Source: Sporocytophaga sp.
GTDB taxonomy: Bacteria > Bacteroidota > Bacteroidia > Cytophagales > Cytophagaceae
NCBI GenBank assembly: GCA_024707265.1
Contig: JANQAB010000009.1
Span: 558,001-622,000, forward strand
Direction: 5' to 3'
DNA: 64,000 nucleotides
A model generated the notes under the pieces. It saw only the letters and a list, made by a program, of their open reading frames with translations, searched no databases and was not told the DNA's origin. Both the position numbers and the translations under genes were made by a program. Shown here piece by piece: positions 48,581 to 58,342 of the stretch (position 1 is the first letter of the stretch; each line of letters opens with the position of its first letter).

Positions 48581-51500
48581 ATGCACAACAACTACCCTTT
48601 AAATTCATTGTTTTCTAGAATTACTTCCGGAATATTTTTAGCCACTTCGTTTTTCTTCTTTTTCCGGCAATTCGCAAGCTCAAAAGATTGAAGTCTGGCA
48701 AGGATCAGTTATGCACCACCATAACAGCACTGCAGCATTTCCTCCTGCGGCAGAAACAACCCCTTCACTGAGTTTTATTATCAAAAATGCTGGAGATACT
48801 GACCTTCAATTAACAGGCGAGCCTTTAGTAAGATTGAACAAAGTAGTTGATTTTTTTCTGGAAGATGAGCCTTCTGCTTCTATAATTAGCCCTGGAGATT
48901 CTTCAGTATTTTCAATATCTTATTATCCCTCTTCAGGTGATGTAAGTACAGCCAGAATATTTATCGTTTCCAATGATCCGGATAATGAAACTTTTATACT
49001 GAATCTGACAGGGCCTGGAAACTTGCTCTATAGCTCCCTGAATCAATGGCCTGGTGATGCGAACGTACAATCTTCCGGTGATGCGGGATATGACGGTGGG
49101 TTTTCGGTTAATATTGAAAATGTAAAAATTTCCGGTAAGACCAGCGCTTATTGGGGGCCTGTTGTAGATTCCCAAGGGCATCTGTCTCTGAGCCTTACTT
49201 ATGATGGTTTCGCTGTATCAGACGATGAGGTAATGAAGTTTTCACCAGAAGAAAGCAGTTTGGAAAACGGCATTCTGGTTTGGAAAGGAAAGTCAATTTT
49301 AATTGATGCTATTGATGGAACTTCACCTGTAGTTTATACTAAAGCAACATTAAAAGCTTCGAAGGGGGACGGCTCTGCTTATCCATTAATAAATCCTGGC
49401 AATCTTGGAATGTCTGCTCAAATAGGCGGTCTTGTTCAATTTTCTTCTGAAAGTGATAAGCTTCAAGCCAATCTTCTTGTAGAAGCTTCACTCTCTCCGG
49501 ATACTGACTATATGCCGTTCCAGGAATTTTATGAGACAAATGCCATACCTGCAGATCCAACATCAGCTTATTATATAGGAAATCAGGGGTTCTATTGGTA
49601 TAATGTTCCTCCGGTAGTTGAAACAAACTTAGGCCTTTGGGTTCTCGAGGGGGGTAAAGAAATTATTAATTCAGAGCTTTTGAATATCAATGATGAATCT
49701 GCTTCCGAATTAATAATTTTTTCTTTTGACCCTGCTCTCACTAACGATAACCCAGTTAAAAACGGGACAGGATATCTGGTTCTGAAAGGTGATACTCTTA
49801 AGAAATCGGACTCCTTTACTTTAAAAGATCTGGAAGATGGAAATTTAAGCTTTGTTCATAATGGGGGAGATGCTGTTTTTGAAGATGAGTTTACCTTCAG
49901 TGTAAAAGATGGAAGTAATGTGGCCGCATCAGATAATGGGATTTCACTGTTTACCTTTAAAATTGAGATAGAGCCCGTTAATGACTTACCTATAGCAAAA
50001 GCGGATACCATAAATGTTTCTTACAAAGGAAGTTATTCAGGTCAGTTAATCGCTTTTGATGCGGAAGAAGATAATCTGACATTTGAAATAGTTGGCCAAC
50101 CTTTGCTTGGCTCAGTTAGTCTGACAGAAGACGGGAGCTTCATTTACACTTCTGCTTCGGCCGGTTCAGGAACAGACCTTTTCACTTTCAGGGCTCATGA
50201 TGGATATGGATATAGTAATCTGGGGGAAGTCTTTATAAATCTACTTAATGCTGCTCCGGTTGCTCAATCCGAACATATTACTACCAGAGAAAATGTTGAG
50301 GTATCTGGTAATCTCACAGCTTCCGATGCAGAAAATGGCATTATAACTTTTAACCTGATAGCAAACGGCTCAAAGGGTGATGTCGAAATTAAAGCAGATG
50401 GATCTTTTACCTATAAGCCTGGCAACGGTAAATTTGGAACGGAAGTATTTTACTTTAAAGCTGTTGACGATGCAGGAAATGAATCCCCCGCAACACCTTG
50501 CTATATTCACATAAAACCTTCCCTCGACGAAGGAGATGTACTGATAGCTGACGGAGATAAAATAAGAATTGTAGACCCTGTTACCTCTCAGGACAGCGTA
50601 ATAGCTTCAGGAGAATATATAAAGGATGCAAGAAACATTTACTATAAAAATGGAACGAGCTTGTTTTTGCTGGATGCAGAATCTGGCCTTGTTAAAATAG
50701 ATATAGAAACTGGTTTGCAGACCTTGTTGGTGGAGGTTACTCGTTTCAGCATGCTTCCTTCCGATCCTTTGGCACCTGCTATGGTTATGGACAAAGATGG
50801 TAATCTGGTTATGGCTGATGGCACCAATGGGGTAGTCAGAATTGATACAGCAACAGGATTTGTTGAGTCTGTATACCAGGGTGGGGATCTGCAGTTTGCT
50901 AGTGGAATATTGATGTTGAGAAACGGTGACCTGATAGTCGGAAATGCTGGGTTTTTCGGAGCTCCTAGTTCAATACTGAAAATTTCACCTAATAATTTTG
51001 TTGTAAATATTAGCAGTGTTAATGATGTCTTGCTTCCTTTAGATATTGCTTTGAAGGATCAGGAGAACATTTATGTTGCCGACGGAGGTAGCCTTGCTTC
51101 AGGAACGGACGAGGTTTACACGCTGAATCTCATGGATGGAAGTAAAGAACTTGTTTCTGCTACAGGTGACCTTAACTGGCCTGCAGGATTAGATTTTCAA
51201 CAAAAAAAGGAGTTACTCTATGTTCTGAGTCAGGGTGATAAGGCTTTACTACAGTACGACTTGAATGGAGCAAAGACAACGATTACGACAGAAGATGGTC
51301 TGGTAAATCCTTTCGGACTTTTTGTAATACAAAGAACAAATCTGAAACCTGAATTTGCTACTATTGAAGCGCTTTCAGGAAAATTTGGAACCGTTTACAG
51401 GATAGACCTGGATACTGTTTTGACAGATGATGTCGATGCGCTTACTGATCTTTCTATTGAAGTAGAATCATCAGACAGAGGTGTTGTTGATGTTTCCGTT

Positions 51501-52340
51501 GATGGTAAGATTATTACTCTGATCTGTCTTGGCTCCGGAAGTGCAGAGGTTATTATTAAAGCTATCGATACAGATGGGGCATTTAGTCTTCAGGATTTTA
51601 AGGTGTACGTAGACAGGGAGATTCAATACATTACATTTGACCCAATACCGGACAAATCAATTAACAGTAACGATTTTACAATCGTAGCGAACTCCAATGC
51701 CCAGTTGCCGATAACTTTTGAAGCCTTATCATCTAATATCATAGTAGTAGGTGACAAGGTTCAGATTATTGAGCCGGGATTGGCTAAAATTAAAGCCATA
51801 CAAGAAGGTGATGATGAATTTGCTCCCGCAACTCCAGTTATACGTTCCTTTTGTGTTTTACCTGGCCAGCCACAAATATTCCAGGCTGCATTTGAAGATG
51901 GAACAATACTGTTGAGCTCAAGCGATGAGGACGGAAATCAGTGGTACTATAATAATCAGCCTATCGAAGGTGAGGTGAGCAATACTTTATTAGCTACAAA
52001 GACCGGTTTTTATGGAGTTAAAACAGTAGTTGACGGTTGTGAAGGAGAAATGTCAGCAGTTGCGGATATTATTATTACGGGAATAAATTCAAAGCTTTCT
52101 TCTGCTCTGGTGCATGTTTTCCCTGTACCTGCTGATAATATGATAACTGTCCACTTTGAAGATGCCACTTCAGAAACCAAAAAGGTTGAAATCTATGATG
52201 TTTTAGGACAAAAAGTTTATACCGAATATTCTGACCAGCCAACTATTGAAATAAATATTGATAATCTAAGTGGGGGGCAGTATTTGTTAAAGTTAAGTAC
52301 TGAGCAGGGATCAATAACAAAGAGGTTCATAAAAAGATAA
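48581..52340 (+). CDS. large secreted Ig/cadherin-like surface protein with T9SS sorting domain (frameshifted start)
   Basis: The long frame has its first ATG at 48711, but the signal peptide would then be missing. From an ATG at 48581 another frame gives MHNNYPLNSLFSRITSGIF; removing one T from the T5 run (48659-48663) continues it as GNSQAQKIEVWQGSVM into the long frame, which looks right. Order: a choice-of-anchor-D-like domain (FIIKNAGDTDLQLTG), a middle region with two cadherin-like units (EPVNDLPIAKADT), a propeller-like part of repeated short units (GNLVMADGTNGVVRID), Ig-like units, and a T9SS end (HVFPVPADNMITVHF to KRFIKR). It is probably a large surface adhesin or filament. Confidence 0.75.
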
Positions 52341-52357
52341 GCATTCCATAAGTTCTT

Positions 52358-52400
52358 AAAAAAGAAGAGGCTGTCCTTTATGGCAGCCTCTTCTTTTTTG
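52358..52400. terminator. bidirectional terminator between convergent genes
   Basis: AAAAAAGAAGAGGCTG and CAGCCTCTTCTTTTTT pair perfectly around a 10-base loop, with A and T runs at both ends, so it serves the genes ending at 52340 (+) and 52417 (-). Confidence 0.85.
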
Positions 52401-52416
52401 TTATTGAGTTATAAGT

Positions 52417-53220
52417 TTATTGACAGATGTAAGAAACTTTAGAGACAGTTTCAGTAGATCCGAGAAGTGTATTATGTTTTGTTCTGACTTCTGTAACGTT
52501 TCCTCTATCATCATAACTATAGCTTATTTCATCTGTATTTATACCAAGCGGATGAATAACTTTGACAATTGGATTCTTAGTGCTTTTGCCTGTTGGGATA
52601 GGGTTCGAATTAGATCCATTTATATCAATGCCCGATTTGTTTTCAACACTTGTATCATATTCATACTTTGTAATATTAAGCATCATAGATTCACCCACTT
52701 TAGAGTAAGTGCTTTGTAATACATTTCCACCGGAAATTTCGTAAGTAGTAACATAGGCGCCTTTGGAAAGAACCTCTCCTGAAGTATTATAAATATAGGT
52801 GTAAATGATCTCTCTGGTCAGGTAGCCGTCCCCATTATATTGGTAGTAAACAGAGTCATAAGTAATGGTCTCACTATCTATTGTTTTGTTAAAGCTTTTC
52901 GCAGCATATCCGTTCTTATTTACTTCAATTTTGGAAGTAGCTTTTACTTCGCCGTTAGATCCAAAGGTATAGGTTCTGACGTAGGCGCTGTCATAATCGT
53001 ATGTAGTGTATTCGCCGGATGCATTGTCTGTTACCTTAGTGATTTTTCCATCTGATGAATATTCACTTGTTGACAATAACTGATCATTTGCTCCTTTAAC
53101 CTCTGCTACTTTACAAGGGTTTACAGGTGTAACTTCAGAATCTTTATCCTTCTTACAAGAAGCAAAGCATAGTAAAAATGCCATTGCGGAAATGGATAAA
53201 TATGAAATATTTTTTTTCAT
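52417..53220 (-). CDS. SPII lipoprotein with YD/RHS-like repeats
   Basis: 267 residues. MKKNISYLSISAMAFLLCFASC is a lipoprotein signal. The mature part carries short repeated units ending in a Tyr-rich strand (SSDGKITKVTDN, YDYDSAYVRTY, YQYNGDGYLTRE, YSYDDRGNVTEV) like RHS/YD repeats, but with no toxin domain. The repeats suggest a small shell-like or elongated fold. Its function is unknown. Confidence 0.7.
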   Translation of the reverse strand: MKKNISYLSISAMAFLLCFASCKKDKDSEVTPVNPCKVAEVKGANDQLLSTSEYSSDGKITKVTDNASGEYTTYDYDSAYVRTYTFGSNGEVKATSKIEVNKNGYAAKSFNKTIDSETITYDSVYYQYNGDGYLTREIIYTYIYNTSGEVLSKGAYVTTYEISGGNVLQSTYSKVGESMMLNITKYEYDTSVENKSGIDINGSNSNPIPTGKSTKNPIVKVIHPLGINTDEISYSYDDRGNVTEVRTKHNTLLGSTETVSKVSYICQ

Positions 53221-53336
53221 GGATTATAGTTTAATTCATTAAAAATACCTGTTTTTGATAAAAGAACCAATTTGGATGTTTGGAACAATTTAGAATTAAG
53301 GAATCAGGGGAAGCATTTAAAAGTGAGAATTATGAA

Positions 53337-54179
53337 TCAGAATTCATCAAGCAATTCTTTTTCTCTACTGGTGAGGCTGTCTATCCCCTTTTCATTGATT
53401 TTGTCAAGTATCCTGTCAATATCTTTCTGCTTATTATATTTCCGGAGATTATATTCTTCATCCTTAGTCATGTAGCTTTTCCCGGGAGAAAAAGAAGAAT
53501 TAATTAAAAGGATCTCAGGCATTGCAAGGATAAAATACAAGAATGTGATCGTTGGGGCGAGAAGGCAGAGTATGGGTATGTAGTTGTCGAAAATGATCGC
53601 AGGGTTCATTGCTATTGCAACCAGCATACCTGTCAGGGCACCTCCGAGGTGGGCATCATGGCCAATATTTCCCGCATTGGATTTTATTCCATAAATGGAT
53701 ATTGCAACAAATATCAAAGCAAATATCCAACCGGGGATTTGTGTTGGTATAAATAATAAACCTATAGAAATACCCGGAAAAATCGCAACGGAGGCGAAGA
53801 TTAATCCGCAAATTGCTCCTGATGCGCCAATAGCACTATAATCACCATGATTTCTGTGGATATAGAGGGCAAACAAATTTCCACCAAGAAGACTCAAAAA
53901 GTAGATCATCAAAAACTGTCCTGATCCCATTTGGCTCTCCAGTGCTTCTGAAAAAGAAAAGAAGGCGTAAGTATTAAAAATCAGGTGAAACCAGTTTGCA
54001 TGAAGAAAGCCCGATGAAAACAACCTCTTGTAATCCTTGTAAATTAGTATGTTGTCAACTCTAAAAAGGTATTTCTCAAAAAAAGTCTTGTCTTTAAATC
54101 CACGGTAAGAAAAATATACCGTGAGAAACATTATAACAACACTAAATAATAGTGCTGTGTTGGTTGAAAACGCTCCCAT
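53337..54179 (-). CDS. rhomboid family intramembrane serine protease
   Basis: From the ATG at 54179 (the ATG at 54254 is less likely because its extra residues are polar). MGAFSTNTALLFSVVIMFL starts the first helix. Rhomboid landmarks: GFLHANWFHLIFN, the active serine in SAIGASGAICGL, and the catalytic histidine in GHDAHLGGALTGM. A C-terminal helix and a charged tail follow (KDIDRILDKINEKG). It cleaves membrane proteins within the bilayer; its targets are unknown. Confidence 0.85.
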   Translation of the reverse strand: MGAFSTNTALLFSVVIMFLTVYFSYRGFKDKTFFEKYLFRVDNILIYKDYKRLFSSGFLHANWFHLIFNTYAFFSFSEALESQMGSGQFLMIYFLSLLGGNLFALYIHRNHGDYSAIGASGAICGLIFASVAIFPGISIGLLFIPTQIPGWIFALIFVAISIYGIKSNAGNIGHDAHLGGALTGMLVAIAMNPAIIFDNYIPILCLLAPTITFLYFILAMPEILLINSSFSPGKSYMTKDEEYNLRKYNKQKDIDRILDKINEKGIDSLTSREKELLDEF

Positions 54180-54306
54180 TTTTAATTTCCGGTTAAAAAA
54201 ACACCTAGTATAAAAATAAGAAATTTCAAGGAAAATCGCGAATAGATATCCCAATTACATACGTATTCATTGACTAAAGAAATTAGGAATTTTTAAAATG
54301 AGAATA

Positions 54307-54501
54307 TTAAATATCAGTAATTTCCTTCTTTATTTTTTCAAATTGACTATTCGTTATCTGTTGAAGTTCGTCGAAATCTATTTGGTTCATTTCGTATAAT
54401 AGAATTGCGTTTTCCAGGCTAAATGTACACGCCTCAAGGTATAATATTTTTGTGTGTAATCTCCGGACGTAAAGGTAGTTGGTATCTTTGTTTTTCTCCA
54501 T
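54307..54501 (-). CDS. small hypothetical protein, paralogue of 55911-56108
   Basis: 64 residues, helical and charged. It shares the core RRLHTKILY, EAC, FSLENAILL and EM with the protein at 55911-56108 (about 32 identical of 55 aligned positions). There is no known domain and no signal peptide. It is divergent from the XRE regulator at 54612 and shares a promoter region with an 11-base inverted repeat, so the regulator may repress it. The family could not be named. Confidence 0.65.
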   Translation of the reverse strand: MEKNKDTNYLYVRRLHTKILYLEACTFSLENAILLYEMNQIDFDELQQITNSQFEKIKKEITDI

Positions 54502-54517
54502 AGTATTTCAATTTAAG

Positions 54518-54548
54518 TATAATATTACACATTTTGAGTAATATTATA
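54518..54548. promoter_or_regulatory. perfect 11-base inverted repeat in divergent promoter
   Basis: TATAATATTAC (54518-54528) and GTAATATTATA (54538-54548) are exact reverse complements around a 9-base spacer. The repeat lies in the 110-base gap between the small protein (start 54501, minus) and the XRE regulator (start 54612). It is a candidate operator for that regulator. Confidence 0.65.
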
Positions 54549-54611
54549 TATAAGTTGTGTGAAAAAATACTTTACATGTGGTTATTTTTACCTTTAGCTT
54601 TACCCTGTATC

Positions 54612-54920
54612 ATGAAAGATCTTGGTAACATTTTAAAATCACTCAGAATCTCAAAAGGAATCAGCCAGGACGCTCTGGCTTTTGAAATGGAGATTTCACT
54701 TTCTACCTATTCGAAATTAGAAAGAGGATTAACAGATATAACACTTTCCAAACTTGAAAAACTTGCAGCGTTTTATGGGATGGATGTAGTGGAAGTTCTT
54801 TTATATGGTTCAAGTCCTTTGGTAGCCCCTAATATTTGTAAAAAGCTTATGGAAGAAAAGGATAGAGAAATTATGAATCTTCAAAAAGACTTAATAGAAG
54901 CATTGAAGAAAAAGTCATAA
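54612..54920 (+). CDS. XRE-family HTH transcriptional regulator
   Basis: From the ATG at 54612: MKDLGNILKSLRISKGISQDALAFEMEISLSTYSKLERG, a Cro/C1-type helix-turn-helix, then TDITLSKLEKLAAFYGMD and a helical C-terminal region of about 35 residues. An ATG at 54534 is in frame but adds 26 odd residues and sits within the operator gap, so it is unlikely. It is divergent from the small protein at 54307 and probably represses it and itself. Confidence 0.8.
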   Translation: MKDLGNILKSLRISKGISQDALAFEMEISLSTYSKLERGLTDITLSKLEKLAAFYGMDVVEVLLYGSSPLVAPNICKKLMEEKDREIMNLQKDLIEALKKKS

Positions 54921-54984
54921 ATTGTTGACAGTCAGGTCGAGTTTATATTTTTCATAGTTGATGAATACTTTTATAGGGTGAAAA

Positions 54985-54992
54985 TAGTTTTG
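54985..54992 (+). promoter_or_regulatory. candidate -7 element TAGTTTTG
   Basis: Matches TAnnTTTG and lies upstream of the HTH gene at 55081. A TTG at 54958-54960 could be the -33 element, but the 24-base spacing is a little long. Support is moderate. Confidence 0.4.
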
Positions 54993-55080
54993 GCATATAA
55001 CTTTACTCATATCTTTTATTTTTATAGATTTAACATGTTGTAAATAAATAATTTAATCATAATTTAACCGCCAGTAAAAA

Positions 55081-55512
55081 ATGATTGATTTATCTCTCGT
55101 TGGGAAACGCCTTAAGCAATTTCTCGATACGAAAAGGATGAAAATTAATGAATTAGGAAAGGCCAGTGATACGGCCGGCACTCAGATTTATAACATTATA
55201 AAGGGAAAGAAATACGGTGTCGACAAGTTTATCAGTGTCGTTCGGGAGGTGCCAGACCTCAACCTTTACTGGTTACTGTTTGAGGAAGGCGAAATGTATA
55301 AAAATGAAAAGGAGGCTATTGACATTAGAGAGAAGCCTGAGTATCTGAAAATGGAAATTGAAAATCTCAGATCCCTGATCAGTTATCAGGAGCTTACACT
55401 CAATGTTTATAAAAAGTCCCTGGAAATGGCAGTTTCTACAAATGAAGATCTTAAAGAATTGCTGGAGTTTTATCAGAAATTAATTGAAAAGGAAAAGAGT
55501 GGGTCAGGATGA
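55081..55512 (+). CDS. HTH protein with C-terminal coiled coil
   Basis: 143 residues. The N-terminal half is an HTH domain (VGKRLKQFLDTKRMKINELGKASDTAGTQIYN read in two pieces), with the pattern of Bacteroidota phage-repressor-like proteins; it then has LYWLLFEEGEMYK. The C-terminal half is a coiled coil. The next gene starts 23 bases later and also ends in a coiled coil, so the two may interact. Its targets are unknown. Confidence 0.7.
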   Translation: MIDLSLVGKRLKQFLDTKRMKINELGKASDTAGTQIYNIIKGKKYGVDKFISVVREVPDLNLYWLLFEEGEMYKNEKEAIDIREKPEYLKMEIENLRSLISYQELTLNVYKKSLEMAVSTNEDLKELLEFYQKLIEKEKSGSG

Positions 55513-55535
55513 GATAAATATAAAAATTGACAGCT

Positions 55536-55760
55536 ATGGAAATAAATATTAAAGCATGTGATATTGGGGAGAATGGTAAAAGGAAAAATGTGGAGATTAT
55601 AAAAGTTGGTGGGAAGATTTATGTGCAAATGGATGATCTGGATCATGGGGAAAATCTAATGATTTTGGCAGATTCTCTTTCTGCTGAAATAATAATACTT
55701 CAGGATAGGATAAGGGTCTTGGAAGAGCGGTTGCGTATGCTGAAAGCCTCCAATTTTTAA
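55536..55760 (+). CDS. small hypothetical protein with coiled coil
   Basis: 74 residues from the ATG at 55536. The first part is a small beta-like region (NVEIIKVGGKIYVQMDD); the rest is a coiled coil (SAEIIILQDRIRVLEERLRML). No family was recognised. It lies 23 bases after the HTH gene and is probably co-transcribed with it. Confidence 0.55.
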   Translation: MEINIKACDIGENGKRKNVEIIKVGGKIYVQMDDLDHGENLMILADSLSAEIIILQDRIRVLEERLRMLKASNF

Positions 55761-55910
55761 TAGAGAAATTTTTATAATCCAATTGTAGAAAATTATTTTT
55801 TAATTCTAGATAAATAAATAAACGTAGTTTATCGTTAGCATTGTAATTTTCTGAAAGTTGTACAGTGTTTTTATTTTGTTGTTATCTTTTTTTCTTAAAT
55901 CTTTTTTGCT

Positions 55911-56108
55911 ATGGACTTAAAACGCAATCAAACAAATGAACTTTTTATAAGAAGGCTACACACAAAAATTCTTTATATTGAAGCATGTGCTTTTAGCCTG
56001 GAAAATGCTATTCTTTTGCATGAGATGGGACAAATGACTTTTGAGGAGCTGGAAGCTCATGTTGATGCCCAACTAAAAAAAATTATTAAAGAAGTGAAGG
56101 TAGAATAA
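55911..56108 (+). CDS. small hypothetical protein, paralogue of 54307-54501
   Basis: 65 residues, helical, with the core RRLHTKILY, EACAFSLENAILL and EMGQMTFEELE. It resembles the 64-residue protein on the other strand at 54307-54501. It lies 150 bases after the 74-residue gene, too far for certain co-transcription. There is no signal peptide and no named domain. The pairing of two copies around two HTH genes is noted as a candidate system. Confidence 0.6.
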   Translation: MDLKRNQTNELFIRRLHTKILYIEACAFSLENAILLHEMGQMTFEELEAHVDAQLKKIIKEVKVE

Positions 56109-56173
56109 TGATTCAGTGAAATGATCAGGTACTTAGAAAATCCAGTGAAGTTCACAGTTTAACTTATTTAATT

Positions 56174-57154
56174 TTAATCAATAAATGGGAAGATAGTTTT
56201 CCAGTCATTTTTCATACTGGTAATAATCCAGTTTTTATCTGGAGCCATTATAAGTGCTTGGTCCAATTTTCCTTGCAGCGTCTCTTTGGTATAAGACCAT
56301 TCTCTTTGTGCATCATCATGTTTAATGATTATTCCTAATGAAGGTTCTCGTGATGTTACCCATTCCAGCATCTGAATATCTCCATCAGAATTTCCGAATG
56401 CTACTACAGGTTGTTGGCCAATATTTGAAAATATGCCTACGGGCTTACCGTCTTTGTCGTCTATGAAGTTTATTTCCGGCAATCTCTGTAACTGTGGATT
56501 CCCATCAACTACTTTATATTGTGTTTTTATACTGCTGCCAATAACTTGAGAAGGGGGTATGCCATAAATAGCCTTTGACCAGGGCCTGATAAATTCTATT
56601 CCCCCACCGGAAACTATATAGTTTCTAAAACCATTTGATTTAAAATATTCAAGCACTTCCAGCATCGGAAGAAATACACATTCAGAATATAATTTTCCAA
56701 ATGTTGGATGCAATGCTTTTGATATCCATTCCATTACAAGCTTATCAAACTCAGTGGTTGTCATTCCGGCATGGGTAACCATAATCATTTCTGAAATCTC
56801 TTTTAACCCTCCTGAAAGTGCAGTTTTCAGATCCCGTTCAAGTAAAGCCTTAAAAGGCTGTTCTTCTTTCCACTCAGGATGTTGCGGAGCCAGATCTTCT
56901 ATGCGGTCTAGCAAAAAAGCCATTTGAGTATAGCAAGGCTGTTCTGTCCAGAGTGTACCATCATTGTCAAATACAGCTATTCTGCCTTCCGTCGGGACAA
57001 ATTGTGCATTTCGCGGATCTGTTACTTTTTTAATAAAGTCTAGTATTGCTTGTTTAGCCTGACCGTCATTCCAGGATGGAAGAGGATCGTTTCTACTTGA
57101 TTTTACTTTATTAAAAGTTACTTGTTTGTTTTGCTCAGCCTCCCTGTTTTTCAT
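56174..57154 (-). CDS. HAD-family phosphatase
   Basis: 326 residues. HAD motifs: AVFDNDGTLWTE (motif I, Asp nucleophile), YIVSGGGIEF (motif II), and VAFGNSDGDIQML (motif IV). The layout matches the HAD phosphoserine-phosphatase-like family found as exported proteins in Bacteroidota, but no signal peptide is seen after the chosen start: MKNREAEQNKQVTF is polar. The N-terminus may therefore be misread or the protein may be cytosolic. It probably hydrolyses a phosphate ester. Confidence 0.8.
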   Translation of the reverse strand: MKNREAEQNKQVTFNKVKSSRNDPLPSWNDGQAKQAILDFIKKVTDPRNAQFVPTEGRIAVFDNDGTLWTEQPCYTQMAFLLDRIEDLAPQHPEWKEEQPFKALLERDLKTALSGGLKEISEMIMVTHAGMTTTEFDKLVMEWISKALHPTFGKLYSECVFLPMLEVLEYFKSNGFRNYIVSGGGIEFIRPWSKAIYGIPPSQVIGSSIKTQYKVVDGNPQLQRLPEINFIDDKDGKPVGIFSNIGQQPVVAFGNSDGDIQMLEWVTSREPSLGIIIKHDDAQREWSYTKETLQGKLDQALIMAPDKNWIITSMKNDWKTIFPFID

Positions 57155-57295
57155 TGGTTAAATAGAATTTCTATGCTATTTAGAGAAGCTATTTAGATTG
57201 TTAATTGTTCGGGTATTTTTATGGTGAATGGTTAAGGCACAAAACAACCTAACATTTTCTTTTATGACTTGTTTTACCCGGAAATAAAAATTCCA

Positions 57296-57940
57296 ATGGA
57301 GCAGTTTTCGTATGTGTTCACGATATTTTTTATCACAATCGGACCTCTTAAAATAATTCCTTTATTCTATGGAATGACAATAGGACTGGATGAAAAAACG
57401 CTTAAAAAACTTGCGTTAAAAGGAACCTGGTTCTCGCTGATCATTATCATGTTGCTAGTGCTTGTGGTCACCCAGATGCTGAAGGCCTGGAGAATTTCCA
57501 TCCCTTCTGTGACTATAGCGGGAAGTATCTTATTGTTCATCTCTTCTTTAAAAATGATTCTGGCTTTTAAACCACCGCAAGTTGCAGCAGGAAAAGGGGC
57601 TGAAAGTGAAATTAAACCACAAAGTCTTTCTCCTAGGGAATTATCAATGAAAGCGCTTTCTCCTCTGACTGTTCCTTTGATTATTTCTCCAATAGGCGTG
57701 GCTGCTATAATTGCCGCTGCAAGTCTGGCCTTTGAGAAAGGAATAGAAGCAGATTTGGCGGTAGTTGTGGCACTACTACTGATTATATTTTTGAATATTC
57801 TTTCAATGATCTCCGCCCGGAGAATTATGAAGGTAATCAGTATGCCGGCATTTTCAATAATAGGATGGATCCTGGCAATTCTTCAGGCATCCCTTGCCGT
57901 TCAATTTATGGTAAATGCACTGCACAAGTTATTTCCGTGA
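57296..57940 (+). CDS. MarC family membrane protein
   Basis: From the ATG at 57296 (the TTG at 57269 adds a polar leader and is less likely): MEQFSYVFTIFFITIGPLKIIPLFYG, then further helices including SPIGVAAIIAAAS and GWILAILQASLAVQFMVNAL. The MarC family has six helices; some members were once linked to multidrug resistance, but the role is unproven. It is divergent from the HAD gene. Confidence 0.8.
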   Translation: MEQFSYVFTIFFITIGPLKIIPLFYGMTIGLDEKTLKKLALKGTWFSLIIIMLLVLVVTQMLKAWRISIPSVTIAGSILLFISSLKMILAFKPPQVAAGKGAESEIKPQSLSPRELSMKALSPLTVPLIISPIGVAAIIAAASLAFEKGIEADLAVVVALLLIIFLNILSMISARRIMKVISMPAFSIIGWILAILQASLAVQFMVNALHKLFP

Positions 57941-58137
57941 GCGTAGTTAAAAACAATCAAAAGTTGAGAATTCAGCAATGGGAATTAAAGTAGTATAATA
58001 CTTATTCTTAGGTGAATTAAAGTCTTCCGCCTGTAAGGCTTTGTTAAAGATAAATCCAGCGGAACATTTTGATAATTATTGATTATGCTATAAAAATTTT
58101 TGGATGTAAATAGAAAGCTTTGATCTTGAATTAAGCT

Positions 58138-58187
58138 GGTGCAAGCGTCCTCGCTTGTACCCAAAATTATCAAGTGTCACGCTTGAT
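58138..58187. repeat. REP/BIME-like double palindrome
   Basis: GGTGCAAGCG and CGCTTGTACC pair with one wobble around TCCT (58138-58161); 7 bases on, ATCAAGTG and CGCTTGAT pair with one wobble around TCA (58169-58187). Two short GC-centred palindromes sharing the CAAGCG/CGCTTG core, set close together in an intergenic gap, match the layout of REP/BIME elements linked to RAYT transposases in Bacteroidota. No RAYT gene lies in this window. Confidence 0.55.
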
Positions 58188-58284
58188 TAGCAATTATCTA
58201 ATCTTGAAATATTTGCTACTAAGTTGACCTCTGTTTTTCTTCAAAGATGGATTTTGAGTGAGGTCGTTTTTTAACTGTCAGGAA

Positions 58285-58315
58285 TAAAAAAGGGCCACAT
58301 TTGTGGCCCTTTTTT
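58285..58315. terminator. intrinsic terminator of the thioredoxin-like gene
   Basis: AAAAAAGGGCCACA and TGTGGCCCTTTTTT pair perfectly around TT with T and A runs at both ends. It serves the leftward gene ending at 58343 and can also work rightward. Confidence 0.85.
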
Positions 58316-58342
58316 ATTTATTCAAGTTAAGATATTTTTTAA

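Larger units (their letters stand above)
57941..58342. other. intergenic stretch with REP-like palindromes and a terminator
   Basis: No gene. It contains the double palindrome at 58138-58187 and the terminator at 58285-58315, both listed separately. The rest shows nothing recognised. Confidence 0.5.

Noticed and set aside
54307-56108. A prophage remnant or a toxin-antitoxin locus
   Set aside because: Only regulators and small helical proteins are present. No integrase, structural phage gene, nuclease or known toxin was seen, so the name would be a guess.
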